NCBI GenBank assembly: GCA_022844125.1
Contig: JALHMI010000002.1
Location: 372,001 to 436,000 of the forward strand
From: Pirellulales bacterium
GTDB taxonomy: Bacteria; Planctomycetota; Planctomycetia; Pirellulales; PALSA-1355
DNA: 64,000 nucleotides
Direction: 5' to 3'
Part shown: positions 1 through 8,802 of the stretch, in pieces
Layout of the letters: every line of letters begins with the position of its first letter
Position numbering within the stretch: position 1 is the first letter of the stretch
Program-made: the position numbers and the translations under genes
The notes under the pieces: generated by a model
Told to the model about the DNA's origin: nothing
The model's input: the letters and a program-made list of their open reading frames with translations, nothing else
Database searches by the model: none

Positions 1-1
1 C

Positions 2-262
2 TACTGGTACTACGCCACGCTCGCACTGCACCAGACACAAGGCGAAGCCTGGCGGCGCTGGAACGAAGCCCTGCAGACGAAGCTCTTGGCCACGCAGCGG
101 CACGACGGCTCCTGGGCCGGCAGCTGGGATCCCGACCCGGTTTGGGGACGCTGCGGTGGCCGGGTCTACAGCACCTCGCTGTGCACGCTGTGCCTGGAGG
201 TGTACTACCGCTACCTGCCGCTATACGAGACGGCGAGCATCGAGGGCGGACCGATTCGGTAG
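2..262 (+). CDS. C-terminal end of a prenyltransferase/squalene-oxidase-repeat protein (5' truncated by window)
   Basis: An open frame enters from the left edge and stops with TAG at 260-262, leaving 86 visible residues. They contain a QRHDGSWAG segment followed by RVYSTSLCTLCLEVYYRYLPLY, the Trp/Gly and Tyr/Leu pattern of alpha-toroid prenyltransferase/squalene-oxidase repeats. In planctomycetes such repeats end large secreted or membrane proteins of unknown substrate. The start and N-terminal domains lie outside the window, so the full architecture cannot be given. A second protein of the same fold is encoded at 6637-7695. Confidence 0.7.
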   Translation, partial: YWYYATLALHQTQGEAWRRWNEALQTKLLATQRHDGSWAGSWDPDPVWGRCGGRVYSTSLCTLCLEVYYRYLPLYETASIEGGPIR

Positions 263-380
263 CTGTGCCCCGGCGCTTGCCCGGGCGGCCGAGTCGTTTC
301 GGAAACTACCGGTCTAATCGTTGCAGATTCCCTGTTCGAACGCCCCTTCAGTGAGGGAGCGGCTGACCGTTCACGGCGGT

Positions 381-408
381 TTGACACGGGCTTTCTGGCC
401 AGTAAAAT
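381..408 (+). promoter_or_regulatory. sigma70-type promoter upstream of the tatA pair
   Basis: TTGACA (381-386) and TAAAAT (403-408) are separated by 16 bases, a near-consensus arrangement. The predicted start near 415 leaves a leader of about 115 nt before the first TatA start at 530. A perfect TATAAT also occurs at 478-483 but has no recognisable -35 at the right distance. Confidence 0.55.
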
Positions 409-529
409 TGAAGGTACGGTTGATTCACCGCATCTGCGTCCGGACGCTGCGCTGAAACGACACGAAGCTTCCAGCCGTATAATCCTTCTGGCTTCGGTCC
501 TTCCCACCCCACACATGCAGGGCGCTACT

Positions 530-745
530 ATGTTCGGAATTGGAAACGCGGCCCCCCAACTGTTCGCCTTCCTGGGCGGTATCGGCACGACCGAACTGCT
601 CATCATTGGCTTCATCATCCTGATTCTGTTCGGCAGCCGGCTACCCAGCGTCATGCGTTCGCTGGGTCAGGGTGTCACCGAATTCAAGAAGGGTGTGCAA
701 GGCATCGAAGACGAAAAGGACGAGCGGACCAGCGAGAAGGTCTAG
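530..745 (+). CDS. tatA: Sec-independent translocase subunit TatA (first copy)
   Basis: This 71-residue protein is the pore-forming or recruiting subunit of the twin-arginine pathway, which exports folded proteins across the cytoplasmic membrane. An N-terminal segment with GTTEL leads into a hydrophobic helix (LLIIGFIILILFG), then the FGSRLP hinge and an amphipathic helix with the TatA-typical FKKG. The charged tail is short. The start at 530 is preferred over the in-frame ATG at 515 because AGGG sits about 9 bases before it. A second TatA-like gene follows 97 bases downstream. No tatC is present in the window. Confidence 0.88.
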   Translation: MFGIGNAAPQLFAFLGGIGTTELLIIGFIILILFGSRLPSVMRSLGQGVTEFKKGVQGIEDEKDERTSEKV

Positions 746-842
746 CGAGCAACCCTGGTAATCGCCCGACCAGTTGGCCGATGGATGCTGTCGGCCTGGG
801 ATAGTTCTCAGTCAAGTTCAGAGAAGCGTGGGAGAAAGTGCC

Positions 843-1139
843 ATGCCATTCGGAATCGGTCCGGCAGAGATGATGATCCTGCTGGTAATCGGCGTGCTGC
901 TGTTCGGTAAGAATCTACCCACCGTCGGCAAGCAGCTCGGCCGCAGCCTGATGGAATTCAAAAAGGGCCTCAGCGACATTCAGAGCGAGGTTAATGCCGC
1001 GGCCTACAGCGACCCCGTCAAACCGAGCAAGCCACAGCGCTACGCGGCCGAAGAGTACGACGAACCCACGGCCCCCAAGTTCGAACCGCCGACGCAGGCC
1101 CCCACCGAAACCACCGCCACGCCTTCCAGCACGGCCTGA
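843..1139 (+). CDS. TatA/E-family translocase subunit (second copy)
   Basis: This 98-residue TatA-family protein begins MPFGIGPAEMM, has one membrane helix (ILLVIGVLLFG), the FGKNLP hinge and an amphipathic helix with FKKG, then a Pro/Thr/Glu-rich tail of about 45 residues. The hinge and FKKG match the first copy, but the tail is longer and acidic, so the two paralogues may not be interchangeable. An in-frame ATG at 774 exists, but the GGAGAAAG ribosome site directly precedes 843. It is probably co-transcribed with the preceding tatA. Confidence 0.86.
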   Translation: MPFGIGPAEMMILLVIGVLLFGKNLPTVGKQLGRSLMEFKKGLSDIQSEVNAAAYSDPVKPSKPQRYAAEEYDEPTAPKFEPPTQAPTETTATPSSTA

Positions 1140-1291
1140 GCTTCAAACTCTGCCGCCCGCGCGATAAGATCGTGCGACTGGGATGATTCGGGCCCTGCTT
1201 TCTGCTGGAGATCGGTTCTCCGTCGCAGATCTTTCATCTCAATCGGTGCGGCATACGCCGCGTTCGGGCCGCAAGGAATGCGGGAATCGCA

Positions 1292-2008
1292 ATGGGCGAA
1301 GCCAAGAGTTCGGTCGAAGAAATCCGCCGCCGATTTGATGCCGATGTGGAGCGGTTCTCGAATCTTAATACCGGCCAGTCCGCCACGGTCGATGCGCCCC
1401 TCGCGATGTCCCTGATCGCCGAAGCGGCCGCGAGCGTCACGCCTAAAGCGCGTCACATCCTGGATGTCGGCTGCGGTGCTGGCAATTACACGCTGAAACT
1501 GCTCGAGCGTCTGCCGAACCTCGACGTCACGCTCATCGACCTGAGCGCTCCGATGCTCGAGCGGGCGATAGAGCGAGTCCAGCCGGTCACGACCGGCGTC
1601 ATCACCGCGCGGCAGAGCGACATCCGCGAAATGGACTTGCCGGAGAGCGGCTATGACATCATCCTGGCCGCGGCCGTGCTGCACCACTTGCGCACGGACG
1701 GCGAGTGGTGGGACACGTTCAAGGCGTTTCAGCGGGCGCTGCGGAAGGGTGGTTCACTGTGGATCTTCGACCTGGTCGAAAGCTCGCAGCCGGCGATTGA
1801 AGTGCTGATGCGGCAGCGCTACGGCGCGTACCTCGTCAGCCTGAAGGACGAAGCCTATCGCGACGCGGTGTTTGCCTACGTCGCCAAGGAAGACACACCG
1901 CGCCCGCTCGTCGAACAGCTCGACCTCTTACGTGCCGTGGGCTTCAGCCAGGTGGACGTACTGCACAAGAACGGTTGCTTCGCGGCGTATGGCGCGGTGA
2001 AGGCGTAG
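1292..2008 (+). CDS. class I SAM-dependent methyltransferase
   Basis: This is a 238-residue soluble protein. Motif I is clear (ILDVGCGAGNYTL), the acidic motif II residue follows in VTLIDLSAPM, and AAAVLHHL occupies the post-IV position of ubiE/bioC-like methyltransferases. The C-terminal part has the FDLVESSQ and VGFSQVDVLHKNGCFAAY strands. The substrate cannot be told. It lies 283 bases upstream of the Gly-rich protein and just before tRNA-Val, with no obvious operon partner. Confidence 0.85.
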   Translation: MGEAKSSVEEIRRRFDADVERFSNLNTGQSATVDAPLAMSLIAEAAASVTPKARHILDVGCGAGNYTLKLLERLPNLDVTLIDLSAPMLERAIERVQPVTTGVITARQSDIREMDLPESGYDIILAAAVLHHLRTDGEWWDTFKAFQRALRKGGSLWIFDLVESSQPAIEVLMRQRYGAYLVSLKDEAYRDAVFAYVAKEDTPRPLVEQLDLLRAVGFSQVDVLHKNGCFAAYGAVKA

Positions 2009-2060
2009 AACGGGCCGGTTGCGATGCTGGCTTTTGGCCGATAGAATTGAAAGTCTAGCC

Positions 2061-2134
2061 GGGCGGCTAGCTCAGTTGGTTAGAGCGCCATCCTCACACG
2101 GTGGAAGTCACAGGTTCGAGTCCTGTGCCGCCCA
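2061..2134 (+). tRNA. tRNA-Val (anticodon CAC)
   Basis: A 74-nt cloverleaf. The acceptor stem is GGGCGGC with GCCGCCC and discriminator A. The D arm is GCTC...GAGC. The anticodon stem CCATC/GGTGG holds a loop reading CTCACAC, giving anticodon CAC. The T arm ACAGG/CCTGT carries the TTCGAGT loop. The 3' CCA is not encoded. No duplicated 3' end that would mark an integration site was seen nearby. Confidence 0.95.
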
Positions 2135-2522
2135 TTTTCTTCGCGGCAGCGAATTAATCGCACGCGGACGACTGCGATCGGCAGTTGTCCTTTCTTGTTC
2201 GCTGCTTCTAGTTGCGAGCTCTCTTCGAATTCGGTCCTGTCGAGCCAGGCATACGCCTTCTGTGGGGCGTGGTCCTCTTCGAGCCAGCCTGCGCATTTTC
2301 TGACTGCTCGTCTGATGCGCTGAACGCTTAGCCATCGCCTGTCGCGCAGTGCGCGGCCCGCTGGGTTCACGTACGAACACCCCCCCGCCCAAAAACGGCC
2401 GAATTCTCCGCCGGCACTAGATGTGCGGGGCACTTACCACTATCCGGAATAGTGCATGGCCGTACCGCTGTTCAGGCGCGCGGTCGACCTAACTCGCATT
2501 TTCAGAGTAGAGGACATTCGCC
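2135..2522. other. intergenic region, no gene seen
   Basis: These 388 bases lie between tRNA-Val and the Gly-rich TPR protein. Frames open on the minus strand run back across the tRNA and encode no recognisable protein. A short hairpin CACTAT-CCGGA-ATAGTG lies at 2438-2454, about 70 bases before the next start, and could be regulatory. No convincing promoter was found. Confidence 0.5.
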
Positions 2523-4022
2523 ATGAGAATCTTTAAATCATCACTCATCACAACCTTGATCGCCGGCCTGCTGCTGTCGGCGATTCCGTTCGAAAACGCT
2601 TTCGCTCAACGCGGTGGAGGCAATCGGGGCGGCGGAGGTGGACGAAACGCCGGCGACGGTGGAGGCAATCGGGGCGGCGGGGGTGGACGAAACGCCGGCG
2701 ACGGAGGTGGCAATCGCGGAACCGGCGGTGGTCAGCGCAGTTTTAGTGGGGGCCAAGGCCGTAGCGGCGGACGCAGTGACACGAGACGCAGTGACATGAA
2801 TCGTGGTCCTGCGGGTCCGACTCGTTCCGACAGCAGGCGCAGCCCTGACCGAGGTCAGCGGGGCAACAACCAAGTGAACCGGGGCGATGGGCAGCGCCCC
2901 CGCGATACCGGACGCTCGGTCGACGGCAACCGCGACTCGCGCAGCTTCACCGAACGGAACTTCGACGCGGAGCGCTCTCGCACCAGCAACTATCGCGGCG
3001 ATAACTACGCTCGCGGTGACCGCGACGGTAGTCGCCGTGGTGACTTCGATCGCGGCGACAACAATCGCAACCGAAGGGACTTCGATCGCAGTCGTTACAC
3101 CGGTTCCAATCGTGGCAACTTCAACCGCAATAACTGGAACTCGGCCTTCTTCGGTCCGCGAGGCGCGTTCGGAAATACGTATCTCGGTCGCGGCGGATCA
3201 AACTACGGCAACTACGGCCGCGGCTACGGATACGGAGGTTGGAATGGCTACGGCGGTTACGGCCTCGGCTACGGTCGCTATGGTGGATACGGATTCCTCC
3301 CGTTTCTTAGTGGCCTCGGGCTTGGCTACGGACTCGGCGGTTACGGCTTAGGTTACGGTGGCTATGGACTGGGGTATGGCGGATTCGGTACGGCGTATGA
3401 CGGCTATTACAGTCCGAGTTACATACAGACCGTGCCGCAGACGATCACGTCGGACGCGCAAGCCGCGCCACCGGCCGACACATCACCCGCCAGCGGAACT
3501 GATTTTGCCGCACTCGGCGAATCTGAATTTCGCGCAGGCAATTATCAGGCGGCCATGATGGCGTTTCGCCACGCGCTCGTCGATGAGCCCAACAACGCCG
3601 GCTTGATGCTGCTGATCAGCCAATGTCTGTTCCAGATGGGTCGGTGGACCGAGGCCGCCGGCGCGACGGAACTGGCAATGGGCGCTCTCCCGGAGGACAA
3701 GTGGGGGACGGTTGTCGAAAACTATCCGCAACTGTACGGAAACATCGAGGACTACACGCGGCAGCTCAAGGAGCTTGAGAGCGCAGTAAGCCAGGATCCC
3801 AGTAACCCGGCGCTGCGATTTCTCATCGGCTACCACTTCGGATACTTGGACTATCCACAGCAAGCAGTGCGAGAGTTGCGCAAGTCCGTGGAGTTGGAAG
3901 GTCGCGATCCGGCCGCTCGCCGGCTGCACGATATCTTCGCTGCGAAGATTGGGGCTCCCACAGTTGGACCAGTTCCGCAGGCACAAGGGGGCACCGAACC
4001 AGGAGCCGGTACGGGTAGCTAA
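2523..4022 (+). CDS. secreted Gly/Arg/Tyr-rich protein with C-terminal TPR domain
   Basis: This is a 499-residue exported protein. It has a signal peptide (residues 1-28, ending NAFA), a Gly/Arg/Asn/Asp low-complexity region (about 30-200) with two exact-length 15-residue units, and a Gly/Tyr-rich stretch built on YGGYGLGYG (about 215-300). The C-terminal domain (about 325-475) shows TPR patterns such as FRAGNYQAAMMAFRHALVDEPNN. The AGAGG ribosome site precedes the start. The low-complexity part is probably disordered and cell-surface or periplasmic, with the TPR part as interaction module. A strong terminator follows the stop, so it is probably monocistronic. Exact role unknown. Confidence 0.75.
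   Translation: MRIFKSSLITTLIAGLLLSAIPFENAFAQRGGGNRGGGGGRNAGDGGGNRGGGGGRNAGDGGGNRGTGGGQRSFSGGQGRSGGRSDTRRSDMNRGPAGPTRSDSRRSPDRGQRGNNQVNRGDGQRPRDTGRSVDGNRDSRSFTERNFDAERSRTSNYRGDNYARGDRDGSRRGDFDRGDNNRNRRDFDRSRYTGSNRGNFNRNNWNSAFFGPRGAFGNTYLGRGGSNYGNYGRGYGYGGWNGYGGYGLGYGRYGGYGFLPFLSGLGLGYGLGGYGLGYGGYGLGYGGFGTAYDGYYSPSYIQTVPQTITSDAQAAPPADTSPASGTDFAALGESEFRAGNYQAAMMAFRHALVDEPNNAGLMLLISQCLFQMGRWTEAAGATELAMGALPEDKWGTVVENYPQLYGNIEDYTRQLKELESAVSQDPSNPALRFLIGYHFGYLDYPQQAVRELRKSVELEGRDPAARRLHDIFAAKIGAPTVGPVPQAQGGTEPGAGTGS
2616..2705 (+). repeat. two tandem 45-bp units inside the Gly-rich gene
   Basis: Units at 2616-2660 and 2661-2705 each start GGAGGCAATC and encode a 15-residue Gly/Arg/Asn unit. They differ at only a couple of positions, which suggests recent duplication and possible length variation between strains. 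Confidence 0.8.
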
Positions 4023-4048
4023 AGTCCACCGCAGCTTGAGTTTCGAAG

Positions 4049-4089
4049 GCCCATGCCCCACCGCGATCGGGGCGTGGGCTTTCTTTTTT
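4049..4089 (+). terminator. rho-independent terminator after the Gly-rich TPR gene
   Basis: The stem GCCCATGCCCC/GGGGCGTGGGC has 11 pairs with one G-T wobble and a 9-base loop. It is followed by TTTCTTTTTT and begins 27 bases after the stop codon. Confidence 0.85.
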
Positions 4090-4220
4090 GCCACGATCGT
4101 GCCGTCCAGGAGCATCAACTCTCCCTCAATCGGTGGCATTTCTAACTTGAAATGAGTAGTCCGCAGGCATATGCTGTCGGCGAAATCTCGTGACGAACGA
4201 CACCCTGGATGCCTGCCGCT

Positions 4221-5069
4221 ATGTTTCGCTTCACCTCGCGCCTAACCGTGTGCATTCTGTTGTTGATGCTGGCGGCTTCGTCGGCCAGCGCCGTTCCGGT
4301 AACGACGGGACTCAAACTGTGGCTCGACGCCACCAACGGCGTCACGACCTCGGGCGCCACGGTAACTGGATGGTCCGACTTGTCTGGCAACGGCCATGAC
4401 GGGTCGTATGACTCGGGTGCGCCACAACTCGTACCCGGCGCAATCAACGGACTTCCTGCCATTTCGTTCAATGGGAACGGCGATCACTTCGCGCTCGCGG
4501 GCGGGCAGGTGCTATCCAGCGATAGCTTCACGGTTTTCGCAGTCGCGGTCGACACCGGTCCGGAAGAAGGCGACGCTAGAGAGATTTATTCGAACTGGGA
4601 TGGCGCCAATTCCTGGCCCTCGCAGTTCTTGGGCACTGCGTTCGGTGACGGCGGTACCAGAACCATTCGCTTTACGGATGGCTTGAGTGCTGTCGACGTA
4701 CTGAGCACGCCCGGCTCGCCGTTCGTTTCTTACGGCGTTTACGTCGGCGGGGTGAATGCAGATGTCTACCTCGACGGAGTTCTCGTCGGCTCGAATCCTC
4801 AGAACAGCGACCCGGCCGACGCGCTTAATCCGAATGGCCAGCGCGACATCACCACGCCGTCGTTCATCGGCCGCCAGGGAAGCTTCGATGGCGAGTACTG
4901 GCAAGGCTACATCGCGGAAGTGCTGGTCTACGACGGCGCTCTGTCGTCAGAAGATCAGGCACTGGTGGCTGCTTATCTTCAAACCAAATGGGTGCCAGAG
5001 CCCGGTAGTTTCCTGCTCGCCGCAGTCGGAATTCTGGGTTTGCTGATTTATCGACGCCGCAGCCGATAG
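4221..5069 (+). CDS. PEP-CTERM protein with LamG/concanavalin-like domain
   Basis: This is a 282-residue exported protein. After the signal peptide (about 1-24) the sequence KLWLDATNGVTTSG...WSDLSGNGHD opens a LamG-like jelly-roll domain, with NGLPAISFNG and FIGRQG...WQGYIAEVLVYDGALS further on, as in many marine planctomycete and verrucomicrobial proteins. The C-terminus is a sorting tag: VPEPGS, a hydrophobic helix (FLLAAVGILGLLIY) and RRRSR. By family knowledge this is processed by an exosortase, none of which lies in the window. An in-frame ATG at 4209 is an alternative start; neither has a clear ribosome site. Confidence 0.85.
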   Translation: MFRFTSRLTVCILLLMLAASSASAVPVTTGLKLWLDATNGVTTSGATVTGWSDLSGNGHDGSYDSGAPQLVPGAINGLPAISFNGNGDHFALAGGQVLSSDSFTVFAVAVDTGPEEGDAREIYSNWDGANSWPSQFLGTAFGDGGTRTIRFTDGLSAVDVLSTPGSPFVSYGVYVGGVNADVYLDGVLVGSNPQNSDPADALNPNGQRDITTPSFIGRQGSFDGEYWQGYIAEVLVYDGALSSEDQALVAAYLQTKWVPEPGSFLLAAVGILGLLIYRRRSR

Positions 5070-5260
5070 TCTGCGCCGCTGAGTAAGCACTTAAGCTGGC
5101 TGCCGGTAACCGTCCTAAAATGTTTGCCCCGTTGCGCGCGGACGGCTATCCTCGTAGGCGTATCTCTCCCACCTTGCCGGTTCGGCCGGTGGAGTTTGCC
5201 CGGGCTGCAACTTCTGGAATCGGCCGAAACACCTGCCCTTTGAAGTCGGAGTTACGCCTC

Positions 5261-6622
5261 GTGTTTCGTACGCTGCTATTTCTCTCGTGTGTGGCTCTGG
5301 CGTTTCCCGCCATTGCCGCCGAACCGCTGCGTGTCGGTACATTCGACGTCGATGCCTCGCCGCCGATCGGCAGCCCCCTGGCGTACGATCCGACGGCGGG
5401 CATTGAAACCGCGCTCAGTTGCCGTGGCGTGGTTATTCTCGGCGCTGAGAAGCCCATCGTGATCTGTGCGCTCGACTGGATCGGCGTTGCCAATGATGGC
5501 CAACGCCTCTTTCGCGAAGCGCTTGCCGAAGCGGCGGGCACGGATCCTTCACGCATTGCCGTGCATGCCTTGCACCAGCACGACGCTCCGCGGTGTGATT
5601 TTTCCAGCGAAGCCCTGCTCCGGCAGGAATTCGGCCTCAGCGGCGCCGGGTTCGATCCGGTCTGGGCAAAGGACGTGATCAAGCGTGCGGCCGACGCAGT
5701 TCGTGTTGCGACGCGAGGCGCCTCGACCGTCACCCACCTGGGCCTCGGCCAAGGCGAAGTGCAGATGGTCGCGTCGAATCGCCGCATCCTGGGACCAGAC
5801 GGCAAGGTGCAGCACATTCGCTGGTCGGCCACGAAGGATCCCGTAGCACGCGAATTTCCGGCCGGCACGATCGATCCGCAACTCAAATTGATCAGCTTTT
5901 GGAATGGCGATGTGCCGGTGGCGGCGATCTCGTTCTATGCCACGCATCCGCAAAGCTACTATCGCACCGGCCTCGCGAATCCTGACTTCCCGGGCCTTGC
6001 CCGCAATGCCTGGCAGGCCGAGACAAAAGTACCGCTGGTGCACTTTAACGGGGCTGGCGGAAATGTCACTGCGGGCAAGTGGAATGACGGGGCGACCGAG
6101 AATCGGAAAGTACTTGCAGGCCGCGTCGCGGAGGGAATGAAAGCGGCCTGGGAAGCCACCAAACGAGAACCGATCACGGCCGGGCAGGTAGCCTGGAAAG
6201 TGGAACCCGTTGCGCTGCCACTCGCTCCGGACATGAGCGAGGACGAGTTGCGAAAGAGGGTCGACAACTCGGCGGCCAAGCCAGGAGATCGCTTTTCCGT
6301 GGCACAAGATCTGATCTGGTTCCAACGCTGCCAGCGCGGCGAGAAAGTTGACATTGGCTGTTTGTCGTTGGCCAATGCGCGCGTGCTGTTCATGCCGGGG
6401 GAGTTGTTCGTGGAGTATCAACTCTGGTCGCAGGAGGCCCGGCCCGATTTGTTCGTGGCGATGGCCGCCTATGGAGAATACGGCCCTGGTTACATCGGAA
6501 CGAAGATTTCGTACGGACAGGGAGGCTACGAGACCGGCCCCGGCGTTTCTCACACGGCGCCCGAGGTCGAAGATGTGCTCCTGGAAGCGATTCGCAAATT
6601 GCTCGACGCACCCGCCAGATAG
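5261..6622 (+). CDS. secreted neutral/alkaline ceramidase-like protein
   Basis: Read from GTG at 5261 this gives 453 residues beginning with a signal peptide (LLFLSCVALAFPAIAA) and then GTFDVDASPPIGSPL, the typical opening of the neutral/alkaline non-lysosomal ceramidase N-terminal family. The metal-binding-type VHALHQHDAP motif and a FNGAGGNVTAGKWNDG segment follow. GGAG lies about 9 bases before the GTG. An upstream in-frame ATG at 5120 would add 47 residues before the signal peptide and is disfavoured. Planctomycetes carry many such proteins and their true substrates are mostly untested. The next gene starts 14 bases downstream, so the two are likely co-transcribed. Confidence 0.75.
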   Translation: MFRTLLFLSCVALAFPAIAAEPLRVGTFDVDASPPIGSPLAYDPTAGIETALSCRGVVILGAEKPIVICALDWIGVANDGQRLFREALAEAAGTDPSRIAVHALHQHDAPRCDFSSEALLRQEFGLSGAGFDPVWAKDVIKRAADAVRVATRGASTVTHLGLGQGEVQMVASNRRILGPDGKVQHIRWSATKDPVAREFPAGTIDPQLKLISFWNGDVPVAAISFYATHPQSYYRTGLANPDFPGLARNAWQAETKVPLVHFNGAGGNVTAGKWNDGATENRKVLAGRVAEGMKAAWEATKREPITAGQVAWKVEPVALPLAPDMSEDELRKRVDNSAAKPGDRFSVAQDLIWFQRCQRGEKVDIGCLSLANARVLFMPGELFVEYQLWSQEARPDLFVAMAAYGEYGPGYIGTKISYGQGGYETGPGVSHTAPEVEDVLLEAIRKLLDAPAR

Positions 6623-6636
6623 CAGGGAGAGTTTCG

Positions 6637-7695
6637 ATGAGTTGTCGCGCGATCTGTTTGATCACCCTGTCGTTGGCGACTGCCGCCAGCAGGGCCCCGG
6701 GTGGTGAACCATCGCCTCCCATTGCCGTGACACTGGCGAATGTCGAAGCGCCCGCGGAGAACAATTCCGAGGAACCACTGGCGGCGACTTTTTCTGCGCA
6801 TCAGGCGAAGCATTTTCTTGATTCCTCTTCTCTGGCCTGGCAAAAGCAGCGCGACTGCATGACTTGCCACACGAACTACCTGTACCTGCTTGCCCGCCCG
6901 GCTTTGGGCGCGGACGACGAAGCCCATCAAACCGTTCGAAACTACGCCGAAAAGCTCGTGACTGATCGCTGGCCGAACCAAGGTCCGCGGTGGGATGCTG
7001 AAGTCGTGATGACGGCCATGGTGCTGGCCTATAACGATCGGCTCACCAGCGGTCGGCTGCATCCGACGACGCGCACGGCGCTCGATCGGATGTGGGACGT
7101 GCAGGGTGAGAAAGGCGGCGTGAGCTGGATCAATTGCGAGTGGCCGCCTTTCGAGAGCGACGACGAGTTCGGGGCGACCATGATCGCCCTGGCCGTTTCG
7201 GTGGCCCCCGAGTCATATGCCGAGACGCCTGCCGCACAGGCCGGCATCGAGAAGCTCAAGCGGTACCTGACGGAAACCAAGATGTCCACATTGCATCATC
7301 GCGCGATGCTGCTTTGGGCCGATACGCACAGGCCAGGTTGGCTGACCGCGACCGAACGGGATGAGGTGTTGAGCGAGATACTCTCGCTTCAGCATGAGGA
7401 CGGTAGCTGGAGCATTGCGACGCTCGGCAACTGGGAGCGCGAAGATAGTTCGCCGCAAGAGGTCGCCAAGGGAGACGGTTATGCAACGGGACTGGCGATC
7501 GTACTTGCCCGAGCGTCCGGCATTTCGGCCGACGATGATCGGCTCAAGCGCGGAATCGCCTGGCTCAAGTCCAATCAACGCGCAAGTGGCCGCTGGTTCA
7601 CGCGCTCGCTACATAAAGACAGCCGCCACTACATCACACACGCCGGCAGCAGTCTGGCGGTGATGGCAATCACGGCGTGCAATGCGATGGATTAA
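6637..7695 (+). CDS. exported squalene-cyclase-like alpha-toroid protein with a CxxCH motif
   Basis: This is a 352-residue protein with an N-terminal signal-like segment. A single CMTCH motif (residues 74-78) fits covalent haem c attachment if exported. The rest is an alpha-alpha toroid of prenyltransferase/squalene-oxidase type, with repeat signatures such as LSLQHEDGSWSIATLGNW and IAWLKSNQRASGRWF. The cyclase DxDD acid motif was not seen, so terpene cyclisation is unlikely. GGGAGAG precedes the start. It sits 14 bases after the ceramidase-like gene and 18 bases before the aldo/keto reductase. Confidence 0.72.
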   Translation: MSCRAICLITLSLATAASRAPGGEPSPPIAVTLANVEAPAENNSEEPLAATFSAHQAKHFLDSSSLAWQKQRDCMTCHTNYLYLLARPALGADDEAHQTVRNYAEKLVTDRWPNQGPRWDAEVVMTAMVLAYNDRLTSGRLHPTTRTALDRMWDVQGEKGGVSWINCEWPPFESDDEFGATMIALAVSVAPESYAETPAAQAGIEKLKRYLTETKMSTLHHRAMLLWADTHRPGWLTATERDEVLSEILSLQHEDGSWSIATLGNWEREDSSPQEVAKGDGYATGLAIVLARASGISADDDRLKRGIAWLKSNQRASGRWFTRSLHKDSRHYITHAGSSLAVMAITACNAMD

Positions 7696-7713
7696 GGACG
7701 CCTTGAAACTCAC

Positions 7714-8718
7714 ATGCAGTTGCGACCCCTGGGCCAGACAGGAATCGAGATAGCGCCAATCGCCTTTGGCGCAGGCCCGGTGTCGCAGCTCCTGATCGGC
7801 GACGAGCGAACGCAGCAGTGCGCTACGATCCAGCGAGCCGTCGAACTTGGCGTTAAATGGTTCGACACGGCGGCAACGTACGGCGAAGGAAGGTCCGAAG
7901 AGAGCCTGGGCCTCACACTCCGGACGCTTGGACTACAAGAGCAGGTGCAAATTGCGACCAAGGTGCGGATCATGCCCCACGACCTCGGGCGGATCCGGGA
8001 GGTCGCGCGCGCATCCGTTGCGGCCAGCTTGCAGAGGTTGCGGATCGACAAGATTACGCTGCTGCAAGTTCACAATTCGATCACGGCGCAAACCGGCGAT
8101 GAACCCACGTCGCTGTCACCTGCTCAGGTGCTCTCGCCGGGCGGCCTGTTGGAAGCTCTCGACGAAATCCGTCGCGAGGGACTTGTCGAACACCTGGGGC
8201 TCACAGGCATCGGTCAGCCAGCGGCGCTTGGCGAAGTCATTGCCAGCGGGCAATTCGCCACGATTCAGACGCCATACCACTTGCTCAACCCCTCGGCTGG
8301 TGCCACTGCGCCGGCCAGTTTCAGCGAAACGAACTACGGCAACGTCATCGCGGCGTGCCATCGCCAGGGAATGGGAGTCTTCGTGATTCGTGTGCTGGCC
8401 GGCGGAGCACTCGCCGGCAAGCCGCCCAGCCTACATACGTTCAAGACGCCATTCTTTCCGCTAGCACTCTTCGAGCGAGACCGCGCCCGAGCTGAGAATC
8501 TGAGTGATGTTCTGCCGCCAGAGATCACCCGCGAAGAAGCCGCTGTTCGCTTTGCGATCAGCCATCCGCAAGTGACGAGCGCAATCGTTGGGTTTGCCTC
8601 GCCGCAAGAGGTTGAATGCGCCGTGAGCTTCGCCTATCGTGGCCCGCTGGAGGCCGAACTCGGCGCGCGGCTCATGCATTTTGCGTGGCAGTCGTCGAGC
8701 AACTCGAACTCCTCTTAG
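7714..8718 (+). CDS. aldo/keto reductase
   Basis: This 334-residue soluble NADPH-dependent oxidoreductase has the (beta/alpha)8 AKR fold. The opening LRPLGQTGIEIAPIAFGAGPVS is typical. The catalytic tetrad can be placed: Asp and Tyr in WFDTAATYGEGRSEESLG, Lys in QIATKVRI and His in LLQVHNS. The cofactor end appears in ITREEAAVRFAISHPQVTSAIVGF. It starts the block AKR - MFS transporter - hydroxyacid dehydrogenase - methyltransferase on one strand, suggesting uptake and reduction of a sugar-like or carbonyl compound, which is inference. Confidence 0.9.
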   Translation: MQLRPLGQTGIEIAPIAFGAGPVSQLLIGDERTQQCATIQRAVELGVKWFDTAATYGEGRSEESLGLTLRTLGLQEQVQIATKVRIMPHDLGRIREVARASVAASLQRLRIDKITLLQVHNSITAQTGDEPTSLSPAQVLSPGGLLEALDEIRREGLVEHLGLTGIGQPAALGEVIASGQFATIQTPYHLLNPSAGATAPASFSETNYGNVIAACHRQGMGVFVIRVLAGGALAGKPPSLHTFKTPFFPLALFERDRARAENLSDVLPPEITREEAAVRFAISHPQVTSAIVGFASPQEVECAVSFAYRGPLEAELGARLMHFAWQSSSNSNSS

Positions 8719-8802
8719 CACACTGGAAAAGGCGCATCGCTTGGCTGCTTCCCAAAGGATCGTGGCCGCCTCGGAACAAGCTGGGCAAACAAAGGGGCGT
8801 AA

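Noticed and set aside
478-483. Perfect TATAAT close to the first tatA
   Set aside because: No -35-like hexamer at 15-19 bases; the promoter at 381-408 is better formed.
2061-2134. tRNA-Val as a possible integration site
   Set aside because: No integrase gene or repeated tRNA 3' end was found downstream.
2080-2433. Minus-strand frame running from the intergenic region across tRNA-Val
   Set aside because: Its C-terminal residues are the antisense translation of the tRNA and the rest matches no domain pattern.
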